Under the pieces are notes generated by a model. That model was not told the origin of the DNA and did no database searches. It saw only the letters and a program-made list of their open reading frames with translations. A stretch of DNA of 64,000 nt from Actinophytocola sp963729115 (GTDB lineage Bacteria; Actinomycetota; Actinomycetes; Mycobacteriales; Pseudonocardiaceae): the NCBI GenBank assembly GCA_963729115.1, contig CAVSMR010000023.1, forward strand, positions 62,001-126,000. The letters are read 5' to 3'. Of this stretch, positions 1 through 9,336 are shown piece by piece. The position numbers and the translations under genes were made by a program. Each line of letters opens with the position of its first letter. The first letter of the stretch is position 1.

Positions 1-1
1 G

Positions 2-2830
2 AGCGATGTCGGATCCCCCAAGCAACGCCTGCTGATCGCCAGCCTCGTCGTCCGCCCGCGCCAGGTCGTGCCGATCGACCAGCTCGTGCTGGAGCTGTGG
101 GGCGACACGCCGCCCAAGACCGCCACCACCCAGGTGCACGGCTACGTTTTGCGGCTGCGCCGGCTGCTCGGCGACCCCGACGGCAGGCTGCTGGTCACCG
201 CGGCGCCCGGCTACCGGCTGCTGATCGGCGCCGAGGCCGGCGCGAACCCGGACACCGACGCCCAGCGGTTCGAGGCGCTCGCCGGCGAGGGGCATCTCGA
301 GCTTCGTGACGGCCGGCCCGACCGCGCGGCCGCGCTGCTCGGCGACGCGCTCTCGTTGTGGCGCGGGCCCGCGTTCGCGGACGTACCGGAGTCCGCCGCG
401 GTGGCCGCGGAGGCCACCCGGCTGACCGAGCACCGGCTGACCGCGCTCAACGCCCGCATCGACGCCGACCTCGAATGCGGCCGGCACGCCATGCTGATCG
501 GCGAGCTGCAACAGCTCGTCGAGGAACACCCGCTGCGCGAGCAGGCGTGGCTGCGGCTGATGCTCGCGCTGTCCCGCGACGGCCGGCAGGCCGAGGCGCT
601 GGAGGCGTTCCAGCGGGTGCGGACGATCCTCGTCGACGCGCTCGGCGTCGAGCCGGGCGCGGCGCTGCGTGAGCTGCACCAGCAGGTGCTGGCCGGCGAC
701 GTCGAGCCGGCCCCGCGCCAGGCCGGGCCACCGGCGGTCGTGGTGCCGCCGGTCTGCCAGCTGCCGGCCGACGTACCCGACTTCACCGGCCGCCGCGCCC
801 CGCTCGATGCGCTCGGCGACCTGCTCGCCGACCGCTCCCCCGACGACCCGCCGCCCGTCGCGGTGATCTCCGGCGGGCCCGGCATCGGGAAGTCGACCCT
901 GGCGCTGCACGCCGCCCGCCGGGCCGCGCCGGGGTTCCCGGACGGCCAGCTCTACCTCGACCTGGCCGGCACCTCGCCGGAACCGCGCGAGCCGGCGGCC
1001 CTGCTGGCCGAGGTGCTGCACGCGCTCGGCGTCACCGGCGCCGCCGTGCCCGACGGGCTCGATGCCCGCGCCGCGCTCTACCGATCGCTGCTCGCGGAGC
1101 GCCAGATGCTGCTCGTCCTCGACGACGCCGCGCACGCCGACCAGGTCCACCGGCTGCGGCCGCCGAACGGGAACTGCGCGGCGATCGTCACCAGCCGCGC
1201 GGTGCTCACCGAGCTGCCCGGCGCGCGGCACATCGAGCTGGACGTGCTCGCCCCGGACGAGGCACACGACCTGTTCACCCGCATCGTCGGGGCGGACCGC
1301 GCCGAGTCCGAACCGGACCACGCCTCGGCGATCCTGCGCGCGTGCGGCCACCTGCCACTCGCCATCCGGATCGCGGCCGGCAAGCTCCTCGGCCGGCCGG
1401 CGTGGTCGCTGCGCGTGTTGCGCGAACGGCTGGAGGACGAGTCGCGCCGCCTGTCCGAGCTGCGGCTCGGCGATCTCGGCGTGCGGGCGAGCTTCGACCT
1501 GTCCGTGCGCCTGCTGCCCGCCGACGCGATCGCCGCGCTGCGGTTGCTCGGCATCCTCGGCCCGCAGACCGTGCCCGGCTGGGTCGTCGGCCCGCTGCTC
1601 GACCGGGCCGACGCCGACGACGTGCTCGACACGCTCGTGGACGCGAACCTGGCCCAGCTCGTCACCACCGACGCCACCGGCCAGCCCCGCTACCGGTTGC
1701 ACGACCTGCTCCGCACGTACGCGGCCGAGGGCGCCGAGGCCATCCCGATCGAGGAACGCCGCGCGGCGGTGACCCGGCTGCTCGCCACCTGGCTGGACCT
1801 CGCCGCGCGAGCCGCGGACGCGTTGCCGCCCAGCCTGTTCCGCCCGCCACCCGGGTCCGCGCCGCGCCGCCGGGCGCGCGCCGACGTCGAGCGGCGGGTG
1901 GTCGCCGACCCGGTCGGCTGGTTCGCCACGGAGCGGGCGACCCTGCTCGGCGCCGTTCGGCTGGCCGCGAACTGGGAGCTGGCCGAGCTCGCGTGGGAGC
2001 TCGCGACGGTCGCGGTGGCCTTCCACGACCACCACAGCCACTACGAGGACTGGCAGCGGGGGCACCAGATCGCGCTGGACGCAGTCCAGCACGCCGACAA
2101 CCGGCTCGGCGAGGCGGTGCTGCTGCGCGGTCTTGCCCAGGTGCAGATCTACCGGGACGACTTCGCCAGGGCGACCGGCAACCTCGAGCGGTCGATCGAG
2201 CTGTTCCGGCTGGCCGGCGACAAGCTCGGCGAGGGGCTCGCGACCGCGGGCCTGGGCACCATCCACCGGGTGCTCGAACACCACGAGCCCGCACTGCACC
2301 ACGCCACTCTCGCCCTGGAGCTGGTGACGGCCTCGGGCGACCGGCACACCGAGGCAGCGCTGATGAACGCGATCGGCGCGATCCACCTGGCGCACGGCGA
2401 TCACGTCGCGGCCCGCGGGTGGTTCGACGAGGCGCTGTCGCTGTGCCGCGAGCTCGGCGACGTGCACCGCGAGGCGGTCGTGCTGCGGGAGATGAGCGCG
2501 CTGCTCGAGCCGGACGAGGCCCTCGAGTGCCTGCGCCGCGCCCGGGACATCTTCACCGGCCTTTCCGACGACCGCTGCGTGGCCTATACATTGGTGAAGT
2601 CAGGCCAGATCCACGCACGGCGGAGCGACCGGGACCGGGCGGTGCCCGACCTCGAGCTCGCCGCGGACATCTTCCGCCGCAACGGCTCCCGGCTCGACGA
2701 GGCCCTGTGTTGGGAGCTGCTGGGCGCGTTCGAGGCGGAGAACGGGAATCCGGCCGGTGCGCGCCGGCACCTCGACCAGGCGAGGACGCTCTGGCGATCA
2801 GTCGGCGCGCCCGGCCGGCTTCCTGACTGA
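2..2830 (+). CDS. AfsR/SARP-family transcriptional regulator (5' end outside window)
   Basis: The reading frame is open from base 2, so the gene starts upstream; the GTG at 68 is internal, because the preceding codons already encode the winged helix of an OmpR-type DNA-binding domain. In order the protein has the rest of that domain, a bacterial transcriptional activation domain (BTAD, to about base 690), an NB-ARC NTPase module with Walker A GGPGIGKST (bases 872-898), Walker B LLVLDDAA and a LPLAIR helical motif (about 1350), then TPR-like helices from about 1960 to the stop. Large SARPs of this type are ATP-binding activators, often of secondary metabolism. No biosynthetic genes follow inside the window, so the target is unknown. 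A strong hairpin follows the stop. Confidence 0.9.
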   Translation, partial: SDVGSPKQRLLIASLVVRPRQVVPIDQLVLELWGDTPPKTATTQVHGYVLRLRRLLGDPDGRLLVTAAPGYRLLIGAEAGANPDTDAQRFEALAGEGHLELRDGRPDRAAALLGDALSLWRGPAFADVPESAAVAAEATRLTEHRLTALNARIDADLECGRHAMLIGELQQLVEEHPLREQAWLRLMLALSRDGRQAEALEAFQRVRTILVDALGVEPGAALRELHQQVLAGDVEPAPRQAGPPAVVVPPVCQLPADVPDFTGRRAPLDALGDLLADRSPDDPPPVAVISGGPGIGKSTLALHAARRAAPGFPDGQLYLDLAGTSPEPREPAALLAEVLHALGVTGAAVPDGLDARAALYRSLLAERQMLLVLDDAAHADQVHRLRPPNGNCAAIVTSRAVLTELPGARHIELDVLAPDEAHDLFTRIVGADRAESEPDHASAILRACGHLPLAIRIAAGKLLGRPAWSLRVLRERLEDESRRLSELRLGDLGVRASFDLSVRLLPADAIAALRLLGILGPQTVPGWVVGPLLDRADADDVLDTLVDANLAQLVTTDATGQPRYRLHDLLRTYAAEGAEAIPIEERRAAVTRLLATWLDLAARAADALPPSLFRPPPGSAPRRRARADVERRVVADPVGWFATERATLLGAVRLAANWELAELAWELATVAVAFHDHHSHYEDWQRGHQIALDAVQHADNRLGEAVLLRGLAQVQIYRDDFARATGNLERSIELFRLAGDKLGEGLATAGLGTIHRVLEHHEPALHHATLALELVTASGDRHTEAALMNAIGAIHLAHGDHVAARGWFDEALSLCRELGDVHREAVVLREMSALLEPDEALECLRRARDIFTGLSDDRCVAYTLVKSGQIHARRSDRDRAVPDLELAADIFRRNGSRLDEALCWELLGAFEAENGNPAGARRHLDQARTLWRSVGAPGRLPD

Positions 2831-2832
2831 GC

Positions 2833-2859
2833 GGTGGGCCGCCCCCTCAACGGCCCACC
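2833..2859. terminator. Bidirectional terminator hairpin between convergent genes
   Basis: A perfect 9-bp stem (GGTGGGCCG at 2833-2841 with CGGCCCACC at 2851-2859, 9-nt loop) fills the short gap between the SARP stop and the stop of the leftward I36-like gene. There is no T-run, as is usual in actinobacteria. Confidence 0.65.
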
Positions 2860-2873
2860 ACCCTCCCCTCAGC

Positions 2874-3293
2874 TCAGGCGATCCACTGGAACGACGCGTT
2901 CTCGTTGTAGGTGTTCACCAGGTTCTTGCAGGTGCCCGGCGCGATGCTGTCGTACTCGCCCGCCCAGTCGGAGTTGAAGTACACCCGCGCGGTCAGGTTG
3001 TCGTCCTTGTTGCACGCGGACGCGGCGTTGTTCTTCACCAACTGTCCCTTCCCGGCACCGTCGGCGACGAATCTGACCGTGGCGAAGTCCTTCACCCCGA
3101 GCACGAAGTCGCTGAACGAGCCCTGGTGGTCGCTGTTGTAGTACAGGCAGAACTCGCCCGACTGGCAGGAACCGTCCAATGCCGACCGTGCGGAAACCCC
3201 GCCCGGAGCCGGCTCCGCCGACGCGCCACCGGCGAACGTGGTGGTGGCGAGCACGGCCGCGAGCAGCGGCGAGGCGGCGATGATCTTGCGCAT
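2874..3293 (-). CDS. Secreted peptidase inhibitor family I36-like protein
   Basis: A 139-residue protein with a Sec signal peptide (charged MRK start, hydrophobic stretch AASPLLAAVLATTTFAGG, cleavage near GASA). The mature part has the cysteine pattern and the CQSGEFCLYYN / YFNSDWAGEYDSI elements typical of the I36 family (Streptomyces metalloproteinase inhibitor-like) and of small secreted gamma-crystallin-like proteins. A GGGGGA ribosome binding site lies 8 nt before the ATG. It probably acts outside the cell; protease inhibition is known for the family founder and only inferred here. It is convergent with the SARP gene and not obviously part of an operon. Confidence 0.75.
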   Translation of the reverse strand: MRKIIAASPLLAAVLATTTFAGGASAEPAPGGVSARSALDGSCQSGEFCLYYNSDHQGSFSDFVLGVKDFATVRFVADGAGKGQLVKNNAASACNKDDNLTARVYFNSDWAGEYDSIAPGTCKNLVNTYNENASFQWIA

Positions 3294-3366
3294 GTCGAGT
3301 CCCCCTGTGTGTCGTCCCGTGCGGGGTTCATCCGCACGAGAGGAACTGTGCGCCGGGTGGCTACAT

Positions 3367-3381
3367 CGCGGCTAAGCCGCG
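3367..3381 (-). terminator. Small hairpin after the sugar kinase
   Basis: CGCGGC-TAA-GCCGCG lies just downstream of the kinase stop, inside a near-symmetrical 20-bp block. It could end the isomerase-kinase transcript or act in the promoter region of the I36-like gene; a second dyad (CGTGCGG/CCGCACG, 3318-3338) lies between it and that gene. Confidence 0.35.
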
Positions 3382-3394
3382 GATAACCGCACGC

Positions 3395-4879
3395 TCAGGC
3401 CCGGTCCGCCGCGTGCTGCTCGGCCGCGAGGAAATGCGCCACGTCCACCGTCGCCGGGTAGAGGTCGCGGTAGTGGCGGTAGTAGTCCGCGTAGCGCGCC
3501 GGCCGGTCCGGCACCACCAGGTGGCCCGGCGGGTTCCACACCTCGGGGTCGACGTCGGCGCCGGTGGCCACCGCCGCGAGCAGGGCGTCGCCCAGGCACG
3601 CGCCGACGGTCTCGGCCGGCACCTGCTGCTCCGCGCCGGTCACGTCCGACACGATCTGGGTCCACAGCCCGCCTCGCGTACCACCGCCGACCGCCACGAG
3701 CCGGTTCGGCCGCCCGCCCGCCTCGCGCATGACCTCGAAGTTGTGCCGCACGCCGTACGCGATGCCCTCGAGCGCAGCCCGGTACAGCTCCGCACGGCCG
3801 TGCTCGAGCGTCAGCCCCGCGATGACCCCGCGCGCGGACGGGTCGAAGATCGGCGTGCGCTCGCCGGCGAAGTACGGCAGCAGCAGCAGGCCACGGCTGC
3901 CGGCGGGCACCGCGGCGGCCTCCGCGACCAGCGTGGCGAAGTCGCCGCCGACGAGCCGGCGCAGCCAGTCGGTCACCGCGCCGGAGGTCGCCATGCCGGC
4001 GGCCAGCGAGCGGGTGCCGGGGAACACGCCGCTCGTAGTCCACAGCCCCGGGTGCGGCGTCGGCGACTCCAGCACCTGGATGAGGAACATCGTGGTGCCG
4101 TACATGACCATCACGTCGCCGGGCTCGCGCACGCCCACGCTCGTCGCCTCGGCCCACGCGTCCACCGTGCCGGCGGTGACCGGAAGCCCTTGCGGCAGAC
4201 CGGTTTCGGCCGCGGCCTGCGCGGTGACCGTGCCGACGACCTCGGTCGGCCAGGCCAGCTCCGGCAGCGTCAGGCCGGGCGCGACCCGGGCGGCCCAGTC
4301 CGTGGCCCAGCCCAGCTCGTTCTGGTCGTACATCGGGTCGCACTGGCTCGCCGAGTGGTGGTCGAGCACGTAGCGGCCGGTGAGCCGGTGCACCAGGTAC
4401 GAGCTCGCCATCAGCAGCAGCTCGGTGCGCTCGTACACCTGCGGCTCGTGCCGGGCCAGCCACCGGATCTTCGGGCCGACGGCCTGGCTGGACAGCGGGG
4501 TGCCGCCGCGGCGCAGGATCTCCTCGGCACCCAGCTCCTCGGTCAGCTCGGCGATCTCGGCGCCGGCCCGGGTGTCGACCCCGTACAGGATCCCCGGCCG
4601 CAGCGCGCGCCCCGCGGCGTCGGCCGGTAGCAGGCACGGGCCGATACCGCTGACCCCGAGCCCCGCCAGGCGCCCGTCCGCGGCCGGGACCAGCTCGCGG
4701 GCCAGCGCCAGGAAGTCCGCCCACCACACGCCGTCCGCGTCGTGCTCGACCCAGCCGGGATGTGGCGTGGACGTCCCGTGCTCGCGGCTCGCCCTGGCCA
4801 GCACCCGCCCCTGGCCGTCGACGAGCACGCCCTTCGAGCTGGACGTGCCGATGTCGATGCCGAGGTAGAGCTCAGCCAC
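3395..4879 (-). CDS. FGGY-family carbohydrate kinase (xylulokinase-like)
   Basis: A 494-residue protein with an N-terminal phosphate-binding DIGTSSSKGVL motif (about residues 9-19), the GTVDAWAE segment carrying the probable catalytic Asp (about residue 235), and the C-terminal AVGGGTRGGLWTQI adenosine motif of FGGY kinases. It should phosphorylate a ketose or polyol in the cytoplasm. The GTG start overlaps the end of the isomerase gene by 8 nt, so the two are translationally coupled. Together they suggest isomerisation of an aldose to a ketose followed by phosphorylation. The exact sugar (xylulose, ribulose, fuculose or another) cannot be read from the sequence. Confidence 0.85.
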   Translation of the reverse strand: MAELYLGIDIGTSSSKGVLVDGQGRVLARASREHGTSTPHPGWVEHDADGVWWADFLALARELVPAADGRLAGLGVSGIGPCLLPADAAGRALRPGILYGVDTRAGAEIAELTEELGAEEILRRGGTPLSSQAVGPKIRWLARHEPQVYERTELLLMASSYLVHRLTGRYVLDHHSASQCDPMYDQNELGWATDWAARVAPGLTLPELAWPTEVVGTVTAQAAAETGLPQGLPVTAGTVDAWAEATSVGVREPGDVMVMYGTTMFLIQVLESPTPHPGLWTTSGVFPGTRSLAAGMATSGAVTDWLRRLVGGDFATLVAEAAAVPAGSRGLLLLPYFAGERTPIFDPSARGVIAGLTLEHGRAELYRAALEGIAYGVRHNFEVMREAGGRPNRLVAVGGGTRGGLWTQIVSDVTGAEQQVPAETVGACLGDALLAAVATGADVDPEVWNPPGHLVVPDRPARYADYYRHYRDLYPATVDVAHFLAAEQHAADRA

Positions 4880-6284
4880 GGGTGAACTCGTCCAGCGTGA
4901 TGTCGAGCAGCTCGCACACCGCGCGGAGCTCGGCCCGCCTGTCGCCGGGCACCGCGTGGATGTGGTTGGCGCCGAAGCGGGACAGGAACACCTCGGCGGG
5001 CGCGTCGAGCCGGGCGAAGGCGTGCGGCCACTCCGGTGTGGACATCTTCATCAGCGTCTCGGTGGTGGCCTCGTCGTAGTTCTCGAACTCGCCGAGCATG
5101 AGCTGCAGCCGGTAGTGGCCGTCGTCGCGGGTGAGGCGGGCGAGCGTCATCTCGCCGGGCGCGGCCACGTGGTGCACCGACGCGCCACCGGCCGGGAAGA
5201 AGAAGACCTCCGGGTACAGGTGCACCTTCGCGAGGTTCTCGGCCGGGTCCTCGCTGCGCGCGGCGAACCAGGTGGCGTGCTGGCCGGAGTTGCACAGGTC
5301 CCAGATGTCGCGGTCGCCGTGGTAGTGGCGGACGTCGGCGAAGAGCACCGGGGTGTGCGAGAGGTGCTTGAGGATCTGCATCGTGAGCGCGCCGTCCATG
5401 TCGGCCTCGGTCGCGCAGACGTGTGTCTCCTTGGGGCCGTTCCAGTCGTACGGGTCGTTGAGGAACGCCTCGGCGATGTCCATGGTGGCGAAGTACTGGG
5501 TCAGCTCGGGCTGGCCCTTGATGCCGGTGAAGTCCAGGTGCCACTCGCCGATGAGCTCACGCATCGCGAGGTAGGCGCCGATCTGGCGCTCGAGCAGTTC
5601 CTCGGTGAGCTTCGCGCCGTCGTAGTGGACGTTGGCGTGCTCCTCGAGCCACCGCCGGGCCGCGGCCTTCTCCGTGGCGTCCGCGGCCTCCGCGCGCCGG
5701 ACGATCTCCCACTGGTCGATCTCCTCGACGTCGACACCGAACTGGCGCTGCCACTGGTCGGTGTTGGCGACCGCGGTGTTCATGCCCATCGGCCGGCCAC
5801 CGATGCGGCCGAACGTCTGCCCGCGCAGCGCCGCGACCGCGCCGGCCGCCGCCGCGCGGACGCCGATCCGCTCGATGAGCGCCGCGTCCTCGGGGTCGCC
5901 CCACAGCCGGGTGTGCCGGCGGCCGATCTGGTCGAGCGCGCCACCCGCGGCGAGCATGCCGACCATGCCCGGCTGGACCGGGTCGACGTTGGCCAGCAGC
6001 ACGAGCGGGCTCGTCAGCTGGCCGGCGGCGAGCATCGTGAAATGCGGGAACGCCCACACGCAGTAGTGCAGGACGGTGAGATCGACGTGCGCCGCCTCGA
6101 TCTCCCGCGCGTGCGCGGTCGCCAGCGTGTTGGACGAGACGGGCGAGCTCGCCCGGACCACCTCGTGGCCGGCGGCGGTCAGCCGGGCGACGAGCTTGTC
6201 CTCGTTGGCGAGGATGAAGTCCGCGATGCCCTCGTGGACGTAGTCCCGGCCGTCCGAGATGTTGATCACGCCGATACGGGCCAC
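4872..6284 (-). CDS. L-fucose/L-arabinose isomerase-family protein
   Basis: A 470-residue cytoplasmic protein of the FucI/AraA-like fold (COG2407 type). Candidate metal and catalytic residues sit in CATEADMDGAL (Glu/Asp, about residue 290), LFADVRHYH (Asp, about 315) and GANHIHAVPG (His, about 443). It should interconvert an aldose and a ketose; substrate range in this family is wide and I cannot fix it. It is the first gene of a leftward pair with the FGGY kinase, diverges from the LacI gene, and starts about 32 bp inside a promoter/operator block. An AGGAGGA ribosome binding site precedes the ATG. Confidence 0.8.
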   Translation of the reverse strand: MARIGVINISDGRDYVHEGIADFILANEDKLVARLTAAGHEVVRASSPVSSNTLATAHAREIEAAHVDLTVLHYCVWAFPHFTMLAAGQLTSPLVLLANVDPVQPGMVGMLAAGGALDQIGRRHTRLWGDPEDAALIERIGVRAAAAGAVAALRGQTFGRIGGRPMGMNTAVANTDQWQRQFGVDVEEIDQWEIVRRAEAADATEKAAARRWLEEHANVHYDGAKLTEELLERQIGAYLAMRELIGEWHLDFTGIKGQPELTQYFATMDIAEAFLNDPYDWNGPKETHVCATEADMDGALTMQILKHLSHTPVLFADVRHYHGDRDIWDLCNSGQHATWFAARSEDPAENLAKVHLYPEVFFFPAGGASVHHVAAPGEMTLARLTRDDGHYRLQLMLGEFENYDEATTETLMKMSTPEWPHAFARLDAPAEVFLSRFGANHIHAVPGDRRAELRAVCELLDITLDEFTRG

Positions 6285-6315
6285 CGGGTCCTCCTGAGCG
6301 ACACAGCCTGGCTGG

Positions 6316-6361
6316 AGTAATCGTTTTCTCAGAAGCTATTCTGCACCCGGAGACGTGTCAA
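6316..6361 (-). promoter_or_regulatory. Promoter and LacI-type operator of the isomerase-kinase operon
   Basis: On the minus strand there is TTGACA (6356-6361), a 17-nt spacer, TAGCTT (6333-6338), and 3 nt later AGAAAACGATTACT (6316-6329), a dyad centred on CG in which 10 of 14 positions are symmetric. The operator would cover the transcription start. Nearly the same arrangement precedes the ABC importer operon at 11988-12034. Confidence 0.7.
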
Positions 6362-6406
6362 TAGGGCCCGGTAGTGTCTGTGGTGAGGGTGGAAAGCGAG
6401 GCGGAT

Positions 6407-7402
6407 GTGTCCACGATCAGCGACGTTGCCTCCCGGGCCGGCGTCTCGACGGCGACCGTGTCCCGGGCGTTGAACGGCAAGTCCACAGTGGATCCGGAGC
6501 TGGTGGCGCGCGTGCAGGAGGCGGCGCTGGAGCTGGGGTACCAGCCCAACGGACCGGCCCGGAACCTGCGGCGCCAGGAGGCGGCGGTCCTGGCGCTGAT
6601 CATCAGCGACGTGGAGAACCCCTTCTTCACGGCGATCGCGCGCGGGGTGGAGGACGTGGCACACACGGTCGGCTACTCGGTCGTGCTGTGCAACGCCGAC
6701 GAGAACGCGGACAAGGAGCGCCGCTACGTCGACGTGGCGATCCAGGAGCGCGTGGCCGGGGTGATCATCTCCCCGACGTCGACCGCCACGAACGTCGACC
6801 TGCTCATCAACCGCGGCACGCCGCTGGTGGCCGTCGACCGCCCGCTGCCCGAGCGCACGAGCGACACCGTGCTCGTCGACACCCGCCAGGCCGCCCGGCA
6901 GGCGACCGAGCACCTGCTGGCCCAGGGCTACGAGCGGATCGGCTGCATCACCGGCCCGGCCGGGGTCCGCACCGCGGACGACCGCCTGGCGGGCTACCGC
7001 GACGCGCTGCGCGCGGCGAAGGCCCGCACGTCGCCCCGGCTGGTGCGGCGCACGGAGTTCAAGGAAGCCGGCGCGGGAAAGGCCTGCGAGGAGCTGCTGG
7101 AGCAGGCCGAGCCGCCGGACGCCCTGCTGGTGGCCAACAGCGCGATGGCGATCGGCGTGCTGTCGGCCCTGCGGGCGCGCTCGCTGCGGCCCGGGTCGGA
7201 TGTCGGCGTGGTGGCGTTCGACGACGTGCCGTGGGCGGGGCTCGTGGACCCGCCGCTGACGGTCGTGGCGCAGCCGGCGTACGAGATCGGGTCGGTGGCG
7301 GCGCAGCTGCTCCTGGCCCGCATCGCGGACAACGGCCGCGCACCGACCACGACGACCCTGGGCGCCCGCCTGATCGAACGCGGCAGCTCCCACCGCGCCT
7401 GA
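6407..7402 (+). CDS. LacI-family transcriptional repressor
   Basis: Has the classic N-terminal HTH (ISDVASRAGVSTATVSRALNG, ending about residue 24) and hinge helix, followed by a periplasmic-binding-protein-like sensor domain. I chose the GTG at 6407 because it gives the usual MSTISDVA start and has GGAAAG about 10 nt upstream; GTG at 6374 is an in-frame alternative adding 11 residues. It is transcribed away from the isomerase operon and probably represses that operon and the ABC importer by binding the shared AGAAAWCGATTACY operator. The inducer is probably the imported sugar or its phosphate. The SDR gene 54 bp downstream may be cotranscribed. Confidence 0.88.
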   Translation: MSTISDVASRAGVSTATVSRALNGKSTVDPELVARVQEAALELGYQPNGPARNLRRQEAAVLALIISDVENPFFTAIARGVEDVAHTVGYSVVLCNADENADKERRYVDVAIQERVAGVIISPTSTATNVDLLINRGTPLVAVDRPLPERTSDTVLVDTRQAARQATEHLLAQGYERIGCITGPAGVRTADDRLAGYRDALRAAKARTSPRLVRRTEFKEAGAGKACEELLEQAEPPDALLVANSAMAIGVLSALRARSLRPGSDVGVVAFDDVPWAGLVDPPLTVVAQPAYEIGSVAAQLLLARIADNGRAPTTTTLGARLIERGSSHRA

Positions 7403-7456
7403 CGCGACGTCCGATACCCGCCGGTGATCGTCCGTGGATCCCGGCAGGGTGGGCGC

Positions 7457-8251
7457 ATGGATCTCAACCTGAAGGACAAGGTCGCGGTCGTCACCGGGGG
7501 CAGCAAGGGCATCGGGCTCGCCGTCAGCCGCCGGCTGGCCGAAGAGGGCGCCGTCGTCGTGGCCGGGTGCCGGACCGTCACCGACGAGCTGGCGACGGTT
7601 CGCGCCGAGCTCGGCGTCTCGGTCGTCCCGGTGGACCTGGCCACCCCCGACGGGCCCGCCGAGCTGGTCGCCGCGGCGGTGGACGCGCACGGCCGGCTGG
7701 ACGTGTTGATCAACAACGTCGGCGCGAGCGAGCCCGGCCCGGCGTTCGCGGAGATCGACGACGACGCCTGGCGGCGGATCTTCGAGGTGACGTTCTTCAG
7801 CGCGGTGCGCGCGTCGCGGGCGGCGATCCCGTCGCTGATCTCCCGCGACGGCGCGGCGATCGTCAACATCGGCTCCACGACGGCACGCGTGCCCGACCCG
7901 GCGATCGCCCACTACTGCGCGGCCAAGGCCGCCCTGGCCAACGTGAGCAAGTCGCTCGCGATCGAGCTGGCGCCGCACGGGGTGCGCGTCAACATGGTGT
8001 CCCCCGGGCCCGTGCGCACTCCGTTCTGGACCGCCCCGGGCGCCTTCGCCGACATCTTCGCCGAGGCGGCCGGCACCACGCCGGAGCGGATCGTCGACGA
8101 GGTCGCGCCGATGGAGATGGGGATCCTCACCGGCCGGTTCAGTGAGGCGGACGAGGTGGCGTCGGCGGCCCTGTTCCTCGCCTCCGGCCTGGCCGCGAAC
8201 GTGACCGGGGCGGACTACGTCGTGGACGGTGGGCTGGTCCGCACCGTCTGA
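7457..8251 (+). CDS. SDR-family NAD(P)-dependent oxidoreductase
   Basis: A 264-residue classical short-chain dehydrogenase: cofactor motif TGGSKGIG (residues 13-20), NNVGA, the catalytic Ser in NIGSTT, Tyr and Lys in YCAAK, and a C-terminal GADYVVDGG. The ATG at 7457 has a GGCAGGGTGGG ribosome binding site; the open frame extends 11 codons further upstream without a better start. It lies between the LacI gene and the ABC importer, so it may oxidise or reduce the imported sugar or a derivative. The substrate is not predictable. A strong hairpin separates it from the convergent ABC genes. Confidence 0.82.
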   Translation: MDLNLKDKVAVVTGGSKGIGLAVSRRLAEEGAVVVAGCRTVTDELATVRAELGVSVVPVDLATPDGPAELVAAAVDAHGRLDVLINNVGASEPGPAFAEIDDDAWRRIFEVTFFSAVRASRAAIPSLISRDGAAIVNIGSTTARVPDPAIAHYCAAKAALANVSKSLAIELAPHGVRVNMVSPGPVRTPFWTAPGAFADIFAEAAGTTPERIVDEVAPMEMGILTGRFSEADEVASAALFLASGLAANVTGADYVVDGGLVRTV

Positions 8252-8261
8252 CCACCGGCGA

Positions 8262-8294
8262 CCGGCGTGGCGTCCGCGCGGGACGCCACGCCGG
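8262..8294. terminator. Bidirectional terminator, 14-bp stem
   Basis: A perfect stem CCGGCGTGGCGTCC / GGACGCCACGCCGG (8262-8275 and 8281-8294) with a 5-nt loop between the SDR stop and the stop of the leftward substrate-binding-protein gene. Confidence 0.75.
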
Positions 8295-8306
8295 CGCCGG
8301 CGTCGG

Positions 8307-9311
8307 TCAGCCGTTGGCCTCCTGGTAGGTCTCCGTCGCGTTCTCCGCCGTGATCAGCTTGGTCTCCAGGGTCTGCGTCTTCGGCACCTCGGCGCAGTCG
8401 ACGAGGAGCTTCTTCGCCGTCGCCACGGCCTCCTTGCCGGCCGTCGGGTAGATCAGGGTGGCGGACAGGCGGCCCTCCTCCACGGCCTTGATGCCCCCCG
8501 ACGGGATCGGCAGGCCATCGATGCCGATGAACTTCATCGACTTCTCCTTGCCCGCGGCCTTCGCGGCCAGGTACGCGCCCTCGGCCATCGGGTCGTTGTG
8601 TGCGAACAGCACCTGGATGTCCGGGTGCGCCTTGAACAGCGCGTCCGCCTGCGCCTGGCCCTTCTCCCGAAGCCAGTCGCCGTCCGAGCTCGCGACGATC
8701 TCGATGTCCGTGCCCTCGATGCCCTCGCGGAAGCCGTCGCCGCGCTCCTTGGCGGGGGTGGCGCCGGCCAGCCCGCGGATCTCGCCGACCTTGCCGCCGT
8801 CGGGCAGCAGCTGCTCCGCCACGTACTCGCCGGCCGTCTTGCCGATCTCGACGTTGTCCGCGCCGATCCACGTGGTGTAGGCGTCCCCGTCGACCTTGCG
8901 GTCGAGCACGATCACCGGGATGCCCTTGTGGTAGGCCTTCGTCACGACCGCGGTCAGCGGCGTCGCCTCGTTCGGGCTGATGATCAGCAGGTCGATCTTC
9001 TTGGTCAGGAAGTTCTCCACATCGGACACCTGCTTGGCGTTGTCCTGCTGGGCATCCGCGAACTCCACGCTGAACTGCGGCACGCCCTCGGCGGCCGCGC
9101 GGATGTCGTCGTCCATCCGCTGCCGGTACGGCTCGGCCACGTTGGCCTGGCTCATGCCGATCGTGTACTTGCCGTCCGGGCCGCCGCACTCGGCGCCGGC
9201 GCCACCGGCCTGCTGCTGGCCGCTGTTCTCACTGGTCGTTCCACATGCGACGGACAGGGTGAGCGCGGCGGCCGCGGTGAGCACGGTTGCCACGGCACGA
9301 CGACGGGCCAT
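8307..9311 (-). CDS. Sugar ABC transporter substrate-binding lipoprotein (RbsB-like)
   Basis: A 334-residue periplasmic-binding-protein type 1 fold of the ribose/galactose cluster. The lipoprotein signal is MARRRAVATVLTAAAALTLS followed by lipobox SVAC, so Cys 23 should be lipidated and anchor the protein outside the membrane. I start at ATG 9311, which has a GAAGG ribosome binding site 7 nt upstream; the longer MKKEGRHM start at 9332 is less likely. It is the last gene of a three-gene importer operon (ATPase, permease, binding protein). The ligand is probably the sugar handled by the adjacent isomerase and kinase. Confidence 0.88.
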   Translation of the reverse strand: MARRRAVATVLTAAAALTLSVACGTTSENSGQQQAGGAGAECGGPDGKYTIGMSQANVAEPYRQRMDDDIRAAAEGVPQFSVEFADAQQDNAKQVSDVENFLTKKIDLLIISPNEATPLTAVVTKAYHKGIPVIVLDRKVDGDAYTTWIGADNVEIGKTAGEYVAEQLLPDGGKVGEIRGLAGATPAKERGDGFREGIEGTDIEIVASSDGDWLREKGQAQADALFKAHPDIQVLFAHNDPMAEGAYLAAKAAGKEKSMKFIGIDGLPIPSGGIKAVEEGRLSATLIYPTAGKEAVATAKKLLVDCAEVPKTQTLETKLITAENATETYQEANG

Positions 9312-9336
9312 GTGTCTACCTTCTTTCTTCATCCGT

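Noticed and set aside
1..67. GTG at 68 as the start of the SARP regulator
   Set aside because: Codons before it continue the winged-helix sequence in frame to the window edge, so the gene begins outside.
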